From Phanerochaete sordida (Eukaryota; Basidiomycota; Agaricomycetes; Polyporales; Phanerochaetaceae): 64,000 nucleotides of DNA. A program made the position numbers and the translations under genes. The notes beneath the pieces are model-generated. The model was not told the DNA's origin and made no database searches. It saw nothing but the letters and a program-made list of their open reading frames with translations. The stretch spans positions 124,001 through 188,000 of the forward strand of contig BPQB01000005.1 in NCBI GenBank assembly GCA_019973155.2, written 5' to 3'. The stretch's first letter is position 1, and each line of letters begins with the position of its first letter. This document shows, one piece after another, positions 32,702 to 49,066 of this stretch.

Positions 32702-35700
32702 ATGTTCTCCAAGCTACCGCAGAAGATACCCTTCAACCTACTCGGAGATGAGGCCAAGCTCGCGTTCCGGAGCCAGCCTGGAGGTATAGCGAAGCTTGCA
32801 GCGACGCGTGTGAGTGAGGCACTCAGCACCCCCCTCCTTGCTGTGAGCTGAAGGTGGGTGTTGCAGAATATACCAGAGACGGATTCATACTGGAATCAGG
32901 TGAGTTGCAAGTCGCCTCAGCTGGCAACCAGACACTGAGCTGCGCACGCCAGTATCTCGTCCTCTTCGACACAGCATCGGACGTGTTCACCCTCATCGCG
33001 GTGCATGACGGTAAGCCAAAGTGTGTCTCGTGCGGGGACTGTACACCAACTCGCAGCAGTGCGCAAAGCCCTCTACGAAGCCCCGGAGAACGTCGCCACG
33101 CTCATCAAGGTCATGACCAGCCGCCTCTTCAACCTTGTCTCCGACCACACCTTCCCCACACCGCCCACCGCGGCGTCCGTGACGTCCTTCGCGAGCTCCT
33201 TCATCAAGAGCAGCACGGGCATGCAGGGCCGCAACGCGACGAAGGAGGTGCTCAACTGCCTGCGCGTCCTGCAGCGCGTGCTCCCCGTCGTCTTCGAGCT
33301 CGAGGGCGAGTCCAGCCGGCTCGAAATGGAGGTCTTCTGGACGCGCCCACCCGCGCCGGCACACGCCGCGGCAGAGGACCCCGCGCAGCCGCAGTTCGTC
33401 ATCGAGGACGACGACGACGAGCCCGAGGCCCCGTCCGCGCCATCGACGCCCGGCCCGTCGCACGCGTCGCCGCAGTCACAGGCCGCGAAGACGCTGCCGT
33501 CCGTCGCGGAACGCCTGTTCAGCTGCCTCGTCGACCTTATGTTCTGCTGTGGCTTCACGCTGCCCTCGAAGATCCAGGTCGACCACTATAAGATTAATTA
33601 CACGATATGGTGCGTCTCCGAGCGTGGCTAAGAAAGCGGACTGTCGCTGAGATTGTGCAGGGAGAAGGGCGTGGGCTCAACTGCAGACCCAGGGCCTAGC
33701 CAAGCATTTGAGAGCAACAGGACAGAAGTGCTGCGCACGCTGCTCGTGCTCTTCTCGAAACAAATCTACGCGCCGCCATCGTCGCTGTTTATCTCGCCGT
33801 CGCTCTATACCCTCCACTTCGTCCAGCATACCCCGAGGCGCGACGTCCTCACTATCCTGTGCTCCCTGCTGAACACAGCGATGAACGCGGCACGGCCCGC
33901 GTCCAACTACCTCATGGGCGGCGTGGCGGGGAAGCTGCCGTACAACCATTTGGTGTTCAAAGGCGAAGATCCGAAAGCTACGCTTGTTGGGATGTGTCTA
34001 CAGGTCCTGTGCGTGCTGTTGGACTTCCAGAGCGGAAGCGCGCGAGACAACAACGCCGCTGATGCGGAATCGTCAACGCCCACTGCTCGGACGAATGCAT
34101 TCAGATATTTCGTAATGAAGCTGGTAAGCCCTGTCTACCTCCGCTGCCATGCATCATGTCGTCTCACGACCGAACAGCATAGAACGACTGATTTTGAGTT
34201 CGTACTGAACGGCGTTTTGGGCATATTCGAGGAACAGATGTCAGCGTTGAACAATCTACTCCCTGGATCGAAGAAGGCAGTCCCATATATCTCAGAAATA
34301 AGTGAGCATTTCACATTACGAAAAACTCGATCCCGGTATTAACAGCAGGTCTAAAGTAATATTCTTCTGGAAGATGATTGAGCTGAACAAGGTCAGCCTC
34401 CACATACTCAGGTGATCGTCATTACTGATCTCACGACAGAAATTCCGAGCTTTCATCCTAGAGTCGGACAGAGGCATGGACGTCGTCGCATACCTGCTCT
34501 GTTACGGGATAGAGGTCAAGGACAAACCAGGTATGTTCTACGTATCTCCCCCTCAACCCTCTCTCTGATAAGTGTTCGCAGAGCAACACGGCCTCTGTCG
34601 CGCAATATCCTACATCATTCAGAGTTTGTCGGCAGAACGTGCCTTTGGGGCGAAGCTGGCCTCTCCCATAAAGGTCCAGCTGCCCGCGAAGGCAGCGGTG
34701 CTGGGCAACGCCGGCGACTTCCTCATCAACGTACGTTTACTGTGGATGGCACTGGCCCGTCGCTGACTGTGTGCAGGCTGTCTATTCAATGATTGCGACA
34801 ACGCAAGGGTCACTCAATTCGCTATACCCCGCACTTGTCATCGCTTTGTCAAACGCCGCGCCGTACTTCAAGAATCTCAGTATCAACTCTTCAGCGCGTC
34901 TAATGCAGCTATTCAATGCTTTCTCGAATGCTTCCTTCCTGCTCTCTGATGAGGGCCATCCTCGTCTGCTCTTCTTCATGTGCGTAAATATACGCTATAT
35001 TTTTGCCCAGCTCACAAACGGTGGTCTGCAGGCTTGAAGTCTTCAACGCAGTGCTCCTTCGCAACCTAGCAGACAACCCAAACTTAGTGTACAACATCGT
35101 CCGCGCCAACAAAACCTTCGAAGACCTCGGTACCTTCACGCTAGCGCGCGGGCTGCGCGAGATCCGACGCAAGCAGCTCGCGAAGGACGAGCGCGGGCGC
35201 GACTCGTCGGACAAGCAGAAGGGGCGCGCGAGCCAGTCGGACGCGGAGGCTCCGGGCGACGAGAAGGCGCGACTGCTGCGGAGCGAGAGCCGCGACGACG
35301 TACCCGATGACATCGAGGCGCAGCGGCGGTCCGCGTCGGAGGACCGCACGGGGCGGCCGCTCATGAGCCCGACGCTCCCGTCGGCGTCGGCGTCGGGCGA
35401 ACCTCTGATGGGGCCGTCGGAGAAGGTGCGGGGCAAGATGCGTGCGCGCGCGGAGTCGGAGGACCTCACGGGCAGCTTGGAACGCCTCGCGGCGTCGGGC
35501 GTCGGCAGGAATGGGTTCGTGCCGACGCAGGAGTGGGTGACGTCGTGGCAGCAGGGGTAAGCGCGTCAGTTGGCCTGGGAAGGGTAGAAATACTGACCTT
35601 GTGTAGGCTGCCGCTGGATGTGATCATGATCGTCACGTCCGAGCTGTTCCCCAAAATCCAAGGGCTGCAGTCGTCGTTGAGTGGGCCGACAGCGAACAGC

Positions 35701-36053
35701 GCGATAGTCGACCTGCTTCGCAATGCAGCTCTTCAAGAACACCTGCCGAAGCCTCCACCGCTGAGCCCGCGACGCTTTGCTGTGAGTGTCACGTGTCCAC
35801 TCTCTGCGTATGGTACTGACCAGGGTTGCAGTGGACGGACGCGTCGATCGTGTGGTTGACGTCGCTCATTTGGGGCGAGATCTACGTGCGCGGGATGACG
35901 CCGCTCGGCATCTGGAATGCGACGAGCGTAAGGCTCTTCTACGTGAAGCACACACAGACGCAGCCGCGGCAGATCACAGAGACGGTCTCGAACGTCGTCG
36001 GGGGGCTGCTCGGCCGCACAGAGTCGTCACAATCGCTCCGGCAGCGCCAATGA
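32702..36053 (+). CDS. HID1: HID1 family protein (911 aa, 13 exons)
   Basis: Homologue of high-temperature-induced dauer-formation protein 1, a myristoylated peripheral Golgi/TGN protein involved in secretory sorting (yeast Ecm30). Model: join(32702-32809, 32867-32899, 32953-33010, 33060-33609, 33661-34123, 34178-34301, 34357-34391, 34440-34530, 34582-34730, 34777-34979, 35032-35556, 35607-35781, 35832-36053). Diagnostic parts: PFNLLGDEAKLAF at the start, NIPETDSYWNQ, ALYEAPENVATLIKVM, LNCLRVLQRVLPVVFE, the FWKMIELN region, and near the C-terminus WTDASIVWLTSLIWGEIYVR. A Ser/Asp/Arg-rich disordered insert lies in exon 11. The acceptor before exon 7 (34357) is the least certain junction. The last ~15 codons are duplicated 3.2 kb downstream. 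Confidence 0.9.
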
Positions 36054-36561
36054 GCTGCTGTTGCGGCGGAAGGGATCTACGGAAAGTGTACTTGTATACA
36101 ATACACAGGAGGATTGGACGATATGCCGGCGCGAGGACGTCGCCTCGGGAGGTTAGCCGCTGCGGTGCGATGATTCGCGCGTGGCCGCAGCAGAGGTACG
36201 TCCGGTGCACAGTCTTCCGGAGACCGTGGATCGTCGCGGTGGAACACACCATCTTGTGCGCATACGCGTTGCCAGGGTTGCCAGCGTACGCGTCCCGCAC
36301 AGCGGCTGCTGCCGAAACGACACGCATTGGATTTAGCGCCGGCGGCCGCTGCGGGGCAGGTGGAAGCACCTTTGTCTTCCGCATTGGCGCAGTCAGCCCC
36401 GAAATGCCTGCGACTGCGCCCGGCAGCTGAGCAAAGACGAGATTGGTGTGCATTGCTGGCGATGCCAACTTGGCTGTAAGTGCCTGAGGTCCAGAAACAT
36501 AAGTACAGCAGGGCTGGCAGACGGAGCTCCATCCCTCAGCATTCACAGTATTGCCCTCAAG
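36054..36561. other. Intergenic region upstream of monooxygenase 1
   Basis: 508 bp, recognisably homologous to 39255-39780 (shared GAGCTGCTGTTGCGGCG, TTGTATACAAT and GTACGTCCGGTGCACAGTC blocks). The promoter of the monooxygenase must lie here; no clear TATA box. Confidence 0.6.
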
Positions 36562-38696
<2,135 letters not shown>

Positions 38697-39046
38697 CTGT
38701 GTTTTCCACAGGCATTACATGCAAATCAAGTGCTCGGCGTTTGTTTCTCTCTTTCCACCTCATCTTTCTTGTATTCGTCCCAGTCACCGTGCCCAGAAGT
38801 GTACAGTGCATGATCTTGAATACACAAGGGCAAAGTGTGAATTATTTCTTTTAAATGCTGGCGGGATGATGTAAATTTGCCCTTGATTTTATTTCGTATC
38901 TACGGAATATTAACACTACTCCAAGCTTGGGGTACCGCCTCGATGTACTCGTCCCGGCAGCGTTGGGACTCAAATGCCGCAGCGCCGCGGTGGACAAGTT
39001 GCAAGCAACCGGGCGCTTGTATGTATTTGAGGGCTGCCGCTTCGCC

Positions 39047-39098
39047 GGCAGTCGCTTTGCTCCTACTGTAAAGACCTCGCAACCTCGTGCTCGCAGCG
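39047..39098 (+). repeat. Dispersed ~52 bp repeat, copy B
   Basis: GGCAGTCGCTTTGCTCCTA followed after 21 bases by GTGCTCGCAGCG, the same two blocks as at 12064-12114. It lies in the unique spacer immediately left of the duplication breakpoint. Confidence 0.5.
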
Positions 39099-39201
39099 CA
39101 AGCATATCCTCACATGTCTTCAAATCAGGCGACAGAGACTAGTATGTCGGTAACTTTATCGTCACTCGCGAGCCCGCTCGTTGAGACGCGCGGTGTGCCG
39201 T

Positions 39202-39254
39202 GAAGTCGGGGAGCTCACACGGAGTCGCCACAGTCGCTCCGGCAGCGCCAGTGA
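39202..39254 (+). pseudogene. Duplicated 3' tail of HID1 (fragment)
   Basis: The bases up to the TGA at 39252-39254 match the last codons of HID1 (shared CGCTCCGGCAGCGCCA then stop), whose own stop is at 36051-36053. No upstream HID1 exons are present, so this is a breakpoint fragment and not a gene. Confidence 0.75.
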
Positions 39255-39780
39255 GCTGCTGTTGCGGCGAAAGGGATTCGCGAAGAGTGTAATTGTATAC
39301 AATGCACAGGATGATTGGACGACACGACGACAGAAGACGTCGCATCGGGATGGGTTGGTAGCTGTGCTGCGCTGCCGCGAGGATTCGCAGCGGAAGGAAA
39401 GGCCAGGTACGTCCGGTGCACAGTCCTCCGGCGAGCGAAGAAGGTTGTGGTAGGGCACATCGCCGTATGCGACCCATGCTGCCAGGGATGGTTGCCATCC
39501 GTCCGTCCTGCGTGTGCCTGCGCACAGCACCACTGCCAGCTGCTGCCGAGGCGACGCGCAATAGCGCAGGCGAGCGCCGCGGAGCGGGCGGAAGCCACTT
39601 TGTCTCCCGCGCTGGCGCAACCCTGCGACTGCGCTCGGCAGATGGGCGAAGGCAAGATTGGCGTGCATGGCTGGCGATGGTAACTTGCCTGTATGAGCTT
39701 GAGGCTCAGAAGCATAAGTACAGGAGGGCTGGCATATGAACTCGCCCCCATCCCTCAGCATTTACAGCATTACCCCCAAG

Positions 39781-41912
<2,132 letters not shown>

Positions 41913-42364
41913 ACACGTTACTCTGCAGCAACTAAACGTCGCGACCGTTCCTTGCCTTCCATCAATACGTCTGGTGCCCTCACGGCACCCGCGCTTCGCC
42001 TTGCAGCCTGCTAAAGCCTCTGTCCTGTCCAATATCGGGAGATTATAGCGTGACTACGGTTCCAAACCTCTTGGGTAGCCGCGCGAGGATGTACCGGGTT
42101 TCGAACTTCCCACTGCGAAACGCCTTGTGTGTCCCAGTATCGTGAGCATTTTCACCGCCTTTTATACTCGGTTCACTACCTGCACCGGTATTCAAAGACC
42201 CATGTTTGGAGGCAGTCGTGATCTTCGTGGGTATCTGCTGTTGAGCCTAACTGACAGCAGCGTTCAACAACGTCCATAAATTCATGCTTAGGAAGTCTAC
42301 GAGCAGCCACGACCCCCTGGTCCCCTTCGTCTTCTCCCACATAGTGCTCCTCAGCTCGGCTGAC
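41913..42364. other. Intergenic region
   Basis: About 450 bp. A TTTTATAC motif near 42160 may be a TATA element. If so, the upstream in-frame ATG at 42284 of the next gene is also a possible start. Confidence 0.45.
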
Positions 42365-43093
42365 ATGCCCACCAAAGACGAGGCACTTGTGGCCGTATAC
42401 CGTGCTGCATTCGAGGCTGTCAGCATCTTCCACGAACACGGCCTGCCGTGTTGCATCATGGGCAGCGGCGCGGCGTACCTCTGGAATCGTGCCAAAGCCC
42501 GAGACAATATTAGGACACCCGATGTACGTGATATTTCCGCGAGTTCGACACTTGTGTTCTAAGTCATTAGGATTAAACAGGACCTCGACCTAGTCGTGAT
42601 GACCACGAGAGAGGATTCCGAAGAGCTGAAACGCCTCCTCGTTTCATGCGGGACCGACTTCACCCTCGAGAACGCGTGGAATCCCAAGAAGACCTACAAG
42701 ATCGTCTTTTACCACACACCTCTGCTTCCGGAGCCTCTCAAGATCGACCTCCTGGTACCGGGCGATCTCAACATACCGCTGTTACCATACGAGGCATTCG
42801 TCCATCTTAACATCCTCAAGGCTCTGCCCGCCGCCGACTACACACTCCCATGCATGCCGCTGCTTCCGCTCATCATCCTCAAGCTGCAGGCGTGGAACAA
42901 CCTCAGGAACGACAAGCAGCGCAAGGACCTGAGTGGCTTGTTGCGCATCGCGCCATACCACTCTGTGCACGTCGCATTCGGCGCGAAGCTTCCGGAGGCT
43001 TTCATGCAACTGTTGACTGACCTCGCGCCAAACTTCGTCGAAGTTGTTCCAGAGAGCAAGAACCAGTGGCGGAAGATAGGGCTCATGCTCTGA
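42365..43093 (+). CDS. Nucleotidyltransferase-fold protein of unknown function (223 aa, 2 exons)
   Basis: Model: join(42365-42523, 42581-43093); an in-frame ATG at 42284 would add 27 residues. The arrangement GSGAAYLWNRAKARDNIRTPD followed by DLDLVVM resembles the GS...DxD core of minimal nucleotidyltransferases. A later IDLLVPG could supply the third acidic residue. The fold is seen in many uncharacterised proteins of mushroom-forming fungi. The rest is alpha-helical with LLPLIILKLQAWNNLRNDKQRKD, the usual helix after the catalytic sheet. No signal peptide or membrane span. Enzymatic activity and substrate are not known. Confidence 0.7.
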
Positions 43094-44084
43094 TAGCCTC
43101 AACATCGACAACATATGTCTAGGCATAGTATCCCAGTAAGTCTCGCATACGACGTAAGCCACATTCTGTATTTTGACACGATTCATCGTACGCGTGCTAT
43201 GAATGTGTAGGCTTGTTCACCAGCATGCCCTGGCTTTTTATCTAATACCACGTACTGACCCTCCAGATCTTTTCAGTACGCGTCCCTACCCCCTTACCGA
43301 GTTGACTGGTCATGAGTTTAATGACTGTCGTATATTCGTTTACCGTTAGAGTTACTGCTCGCGGAGACAGGCAAGATTCGGGGCTATCTACCTCTACCAT
43401 CGCGAGCATCTATTGTACTATTCGAAAGTCCCTGTGTGCAGAGAACCATCTTGGTTGCACGACTAGCCCCTCGTGGCGATGATCTCGTTCGAAAAATGAA
43501 ATATAGCCGGGGCGTTCGCTACGTCCAGGACTTGTCCAGGACGGCTTTGTGGGCTGGCCGCTGTCGGTCTCGGTGCCTCATTGTCTCGCGTCAGAGAAAG
43601 ACCTCATGACCAGCATTCAATAGTTAACGACTGAAAGGCACATACGAAAGCATGTCATTACATCTAAATAGCACAGTACGGTATCGGGCACGAGGATGTA
43701 ATAAGGAAGTCGGTGCTGAAAGGATAGCGTGTGGGAAGTGGGGATAATACACAGCGTTGAATGTCAAGGGGGCGGCAAATGAGATGGACGTGAAGGTGAA
43801 CCGTCAGCAGACGAGGAGCGCGGTCATGTACAGGTCGGCAAGGAGGTAGGGGGACAATGCAAAGGAGGTGTCGTCATCTCAGGGGAACGGTGGAGGGTCA
43901 TCAGGGCGGACGGCCAGGGGGGGGGGGGTAGGAGGGGGTCGTGAACGTGATCGTCAACGTCAGGTCCGTGGGTGTCAAGTACGCTAGCACTCGAAGTCCG
44001 AACCGCTCGTTAAAGGGGAGTGGTTCGGGGGGCGTGAGGTCGTGGATCACCGACGGCGGGCAGTGCGCATTTTACACGCAGCCT
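43094..44084. other. Intergenic region with a 12-G homopolymer
   Basis: 991 bp without a supported gene. A run of 12 G lies at 43917-43928, followed at once by a GGAGGGGG stretch, in the 3' flank of the minus-strand membrane protein gene. Confidence 0.5.
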
Positions 44085-45717
44085 CTAATCCCTCCTGATC
44101 GAGTCGTAGCTCGGCGGGATCTCGTTCGGCACGGCCTCCTCCTCGACGGGCGCCTCGGGGAGGCGGCCGCCGTCCTCGTGCTGCACGACGCCGCTGCCCT
44201 CGCCGGGCGCGTTGGCGACGCGCAAGCCCCGCGCCTCCATCTCCTTGCTGCTCGGGATCGTCATGCCCGCGCTGCTCGAGCCACCGGTGGTCGGCAGCGA
44301 GGGCCCAGGGCTCGGGCCGCCGCGGTACATGCCCTCGGGCACATAGCCAGGGTGGAAGCCGCCGGGGAACGCAGACGAGCGCGGGCTCGTCGATTCGTTG
44401 CCGTGGCCGGAGACGGAGCCGGACTGGGGGTCGGAGTACGCGGCGTACGCGTTGTAGTCGTAGCCAGGGTCCGACGCCGAGGGCGCGTAGTGGCTCTGGC
44501 TGCCCGCAGATTGCGCTTGCGAGTACGCGGAGGGGTCGCTTGTGGAGCTTGTTGGCGGCGCAGGCGGACGCTTGGCACCGGCAGCCAGGCCAGCGCCCGC
44601 TCCCACACCCGCGGCGCCCGCGCCGAGGACAGACGAGCCCGCCTGGCTCATCTGTGGGCCACCGGCACCGCCTGGGACGTAGTTGTAGGGCTCGACCGCA
44701 CCAGCTTCTCCTCCGACTAGGTCCACGCCGCCCACTCTCCGCCCCCCAACGACCCTGTCCGGGTCAAAGTCACCATCGAAGTCGTCTTTTCGGCGTCTCC
44801 GAAGAAGCAGCCAAGCGATGAGGGCGAGCACAATCGCACCTCCGACACCGCCCACGACGCCTCCGACGATTGCGCCGGTGTGGCTCGAGGACGAATGTGA
44901 TCCGCCCGAAGCGTTCGCGTTGGGATCAATCGAGGGGGTGACCACAATGGTGGTAGCGATCGTCGACGTGATTGTAGACCCGGCGGCGTTTGTCGTTCTA
45001 TCAGAGCGTAAGCGACGCGTTTACGATGCGCAGTCGGAAGCTTTGATGATTAGATAATTAGACTTACACAAAGGTGCTCATGCTCGTCGTAGTTGACGTC
45101 GGTGGAATCGTTATGCTCGATGAGCTCGACGAGGAGGATGACCCGCCTGCCGGTGACCCGCTTGGTCCTGAGCTTGGCGATGAAGCATTGCTAGACGCAC
45201 TTGAGCTGCCCGAGGCCGAGGACGGCCCGGACGGAGGAGAGACTCCATTCGATGAGGCAGAGTCTGATGCCGAGGACGCCGACGCTGAGCTCGCCGAGGA
45301 CGCGGAACTCGGGGGTGGCGGTGGTGGAGTAGTCGTTGAACTAGTGGAGGCAGCGGTGGAAGAAGAGGTAGGTGTTGATGGCGTGGAGGCAGGGTCTGAC
45401 GCTGTAGATGATGCACCAGCAGCTGAGGAACCTGGAGAAGAAGTAGGGTTAGTCTGAGTGCTGCTCGCAGGCGGTGAATCGGAAGAGGAAGAGACGGGAG
45501 GAGTAGGAGAGGGCGTGGGCGAGGGAGTAAGGGGATCGCTCGTACTCAGGGAGGCGCCAGGCTCAGAAGCAGAGGGCGAGGACGCAGGAGCAGAAGCAGA
45601 GGGTGTAGAGGGTGTTGGGGACGCAGCAGACGTACTTGCAGCCGACGCGGCAGACGTCGCAGGCGACGAGGTCGATGCCCCAGGGTCAGACGCGGGGGCT
45701 GATGTAGAGGACGACAT
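44085..45717 (-). CDS. Mucin-like single-pass membrane protein, cell-wall sensor type (520 aa, 2 exons)
   Basis: Model: complement(44085-44997, 45068-45717). The first ~240 residues are almost only Ser, Thr, Ala and Pro, as in O-glycosylated stalks of fungal wall-stress sensors. One transmembrane helix follows at about residues 260-285 (GAIVGGVVGGVGGAIVLALI) with a stop-transfer RRRRKDD. The cytosolic tail is Gly/Ser/Tyr-rich and ends in a PPSYDSI motif that resembles a PPxY-type site. The positive-inside rule puts the Ser-rich part outside. No N-terminal signal peptide is visible, so either the TM helix acts as a reverse signal anchor or an upstream exon was missed. Resembles Mid2-like sensors by architecture only. 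Confidence 0.75.
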
Positions 45718-47457
45718 GACGGTCGTCGACAGACAGAGAAGGGAAGATTAGAGGAGAGGAGGGGAAATAAAGGGCAGGTATGGGTGAATAGGAGGAGCGT
45801 GGTAGCGAGAATAATTACACCCCTCGCCTGACGGTGTGCGCGTGAAAGTGGCGTCGGGGGGTGGAACTCTGACGAACGCTCGCTCGGCTGCCGCTCTGCG
45901 TGTCTCGCGCACTCGCCGCTGCCACAGACGACGAGGGCGTGGCTTAATGTATCCCGAAGGACCGACACGAGGGGGTCTGGGGGGCAGGCGAGGCACGGTG
46001 TCCAGCCGGTGGTGCTAATATTCGCTGGTAGGAGAAGCGCGCCGCCCAGCCGGACAGGCCTCCCCGGCCGTTTCACGGCATCTCCCTCTCTTTCTCCTCT
46101 CGCCGAATAGGAAATATGCAGACGCGGACTCACCAAGACTCTGGCGGGCTCTGAGGCGTCCCGACATGTCTTGAGGCTCGTTTCTGAACGAAGGAGAGGA
46201 CGAAAAAGAGTGGCAAGACTTGGTAGTGGTAGGCAAACTCGAAGGCGGCTGTGGCCCACGCGCTCGTCGTCCTTATAACCAACCAGCGTTACTCCGCTCG
46301 TCTCCCCCGCTTTAGGCAATCGGCCTTGTCTCCCCGCCCTCTTTCTCTCTCAAAATCCCTCCGTTTCGCCCGCCCTCCCTCGCCGCGGCCCCCCTCCTAT
46401 CTGCTCTAGATGGTCCTCATGTGCTCACAGACTGCCCAGGCGTTATATTGCGACTGTCTCCGCAGCCGCGACAGTAGAGTTCCATATGACGGCCGAGCCT
46501 CCGATGAACTGTCGGACAAGGGCCCTCCGGCACGGTATTCTGTCCTCTCACAGGCACGAGACGCTGTCTCCGGGCTCAGCTGTCGTGTCCCAGGCTTGCC
46601 TCGACGTCCCCTCGGCCCGCCGCCTTCCCTTGCACACGACGCGTCGCTGCGCCGCCCTGCGTCGATGCAAAGCGTCCGCGGTGCAGAGGCGATGCGGGGG
46701 CGGGCTCGCCATAATGACACCGCCACGCTGACCAAGGCGTCGCGCCTCGCAGCAAAAATTTAGCTCGTCCATATGACATCGACCCGCAAAGCCCGCAGCA
46801 CCGCGTCGTCCTTCGCACCTCGAACTCGCGCCGGCAGCCGCCCGGACTTTTATCTTACTCCGCGAAAACTTCCCACAGGGCGCGCCGGCCGTGCTTCGAA
46901 GGCCCGCTGCGCGTTACGCAGGGTGCGTCTCGCGACGTGTCAAGCATGCCAGCCTCGGTGCCTTGGCGTACCTGAACCTACGTGAACCGTCGCTAGCGGA
47001 CGTGCGTCCGATGTCTGACACCGGGGGCTGTGCCGTGCATGTGGCCGTCCAGCGTTCGATGCTGAGCATGGTGTTCGACGGAGGCAAACCTTGCTACCCA
47101 GCTTTATCCATTGGTCAAATGCGAAGGCTGTGGGCCACGCAGCTGTCCTCCGGAAACTTCCAGCCATATGCCGGAGCTGTTTTGCCACCTCAGATTTGCA
47201 CGAGGTGAGGCGTCGGAGGACGCCGCATCGATGCCTCCGGCGGAGGCATTGTGGCGTCATGCGAGCTGAAACGCACACGACCGGGAATTCGGGTCTGCGG
47301 AGATGCTTCAGAGCCCCAGCTGGCGAGCTAGATAGATGCCAGATATGTACAAGATAGATCTACAAACGAGAAGAACAATTCGATGAGATGTCAGTCTGCA
47401 GCGACAGCGATCAGGTACAGAACGAGGGTCGACATACATGGACCAACAAGCCGCGAA
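45718..47457. other. Intergenic region, promoter side of the mucin-like gene
   Basis: 1.74 kb. Open frames occur on both strands at 46.4-46.8 kb, but their products are Arg/Ser/Pro-rich without family resemblance. Long CT-rich tracts at 46.3-46.4 kb could be promoter sequence. No RNA gene or repeat is supported. Confidence 0.5.
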
Positions 47458-49066
47458 TCAGCCAGATCTCCGCTCGCTCGATGGAGGAAGACTCGAAGCA
47501 AGCGCATCGAGATCCAGCTGACTGTAGAAATCGCTGCCAAGTTCGTCGCTCTTCCAGTAAGCTTCCCATTCGTCTTCCTCCTCCGCCAAGGGCCCGTTCT
47601 CTGCCCGCTCTGGGCCCTCAGACGAGACGTGCGCTTCGTCCGTCGGGGGCGCAAGTCCGTCGAGGTCGACGGCAGAGGCCGCGCCGAGATCTGACGACGA
47701 GTCGGGTTGGGGAGGCGCGGTTGCTGCGGCAGCGTTCGCTGGGATCTTTCGTGGGGGAGAAGTCCGTTCGACGGTGGTGACGCCTCCAGCCTCCTCTGGC
47801 AGGGCAACGATCCCGCCAGGCGTGATGATGTAGTCCAGCGACCCCGGCTGCGCCACCGAGCTGAACACGACCGTGAGCCGCCTCAGCCGGATGGGCTGCT
47901 CGCCGTCCTGCCCGGCGACAGCGACACGGGACGTCCCGGCGTCCACGTCGGGCTCGCGCCGCGGCCGCTTGACGGCCTGCGCCTCGTGCGCGTCGAGGTA
48001 GCGCATGCGCTTCGTGCGGCTGAGCATGATGCGCGCGTTGACCTGGTTCGCCCACACGAGCCCGAGCGCGGCCTCCTTCGCGTCCTCGCCGGGCACGCTG
48101 TCGCCGCGCCCGAAGAAGCGAGCCTGCTCGCGATACGCGACCTCGTGCGGGCGCGCGTCCGGCGCGGGCCCGCGGTCGATCACGTCTGCGACCTCGTTGA
48201 GCACGACGACCGCGACGCGGTGCGCGCTCGCGAGCCCGTGCAGCAGCGTCGCGAGCTCGGCGAGGTTGCGCGAGCGCTCGTTGAGCGAGGCGAAGGACGT
48301 CTCGGTGTTCGTGTGGAAGAGCTCAGCGAGGGCGTCGATGACGATGAGCTTCACGGGTTTCGCGTTGGGCTGATTCCGCACGCTCGTGAGGAAGCCTGGG
48401 AGTGTCACAGACAGGACGTGCCGCAGAACGTTGACTGATGGAGCTTTGAGTGTGTGTATGTCAGAGAGGCCGCAGAGAGCAGGCGAGAAGAGTGGGTTCG
48501 CGTCTACCATCTCCACAAGGCGGTTTGTCGGAAGGGTCCAGGATGTTGAGATGAAGCATGCGGACCCCAGTATGCCACCCAGATTCCGTGGAAGCTGCAC
48601 GCACAGCGACAGTTGCATCGCGAGCTGAGTCTTGCCTGCCGCACTGCACGGCTGCGATCAGAGAGCAGTCATCGATGACGCGACTATATGCGCACCTCTC
48701 TCCAGCAATCTCCCACAGCTTGCTAGTCCGTATTCCGCCACCAAGAAGTCGATCAAGCAACGCGTCGCCGGTTGTGAACTTCTCGTCTCTTGGCAGCCCG
48801 GGATCATCGAGCCTGTGTAACTTCGGCGCGAGCTCGTCGCAAACCGCGTCCACGATGAGCTTCGCGTCGTGGTTCGATATCTTGCACTTCCGCATGATGT
48901 CGGGCAGCGGCAGGAGCATCAAGTCTGCGACAGTCGTGATGTTTCCTGGACATATGCGTCAAGACTTCGAGGGTTTCTCAGTCGACCAGAGGGTCGTACC
49001 GCGTTTGAGCATCGCCTTCTGCGACGAGAAGAGCGCGTCAATGGCAGTTATAGGCCGTGAATCCAT
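47458..49066 (-). CDS. RAD51-paralogue recombination mediator, RAD57/XRCC3 type (493 aa, 3 exons)
   Basis: Nuclear ATPase that stabilises RAD51 filaments during homologous recombination. Model: complement(47458-48643, 48696-48924, 49000-49066). The N-terminal helical domain (MRKCKISNHDAKLIVDAV) is followed by FTTGDALLDRLLGGGI, the usual linker before Walker A. Walker A is GESAAGKT at residues 97-104, split by intron 2. Walker B is the hydrophobic VKLIVIDALAELF. A VVVLNEVADVID segment and a TRTKRMRYL-like region with RRLTVVFSSVAQPG follow, as in RAD57/XRCC3. The C-terminal ~110 residues are acidic and low-complexity. The length suits RAD57 better than XRCC3, but the two were not separated here. 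Confidence 0.85.

Larger units (their letters stand above)
38697..39780. other. Region between monooxygenase copies
   Basis: 1.08 kb. The first part (to about 39200) has no counterpart after copy 2 and contains copy B of a dispersed repeat. From about 39202 onward the sequence is the duplicated HID1 tail and the promoter region of copy 2. Confidence 0.6.

Noticed and set aside
46406..46818. Several overlapping open frames on both strands
   Set aside because: All are Arg/Ser/Pro/Ala-rich, mutually antisense and without start context or family features.
47707..48438. 243-codon plus-strand frame over the RAD57-like gene
   Set aside because: Antisense shadow; the minus strand has Walker A and B motifs and full-length homology.
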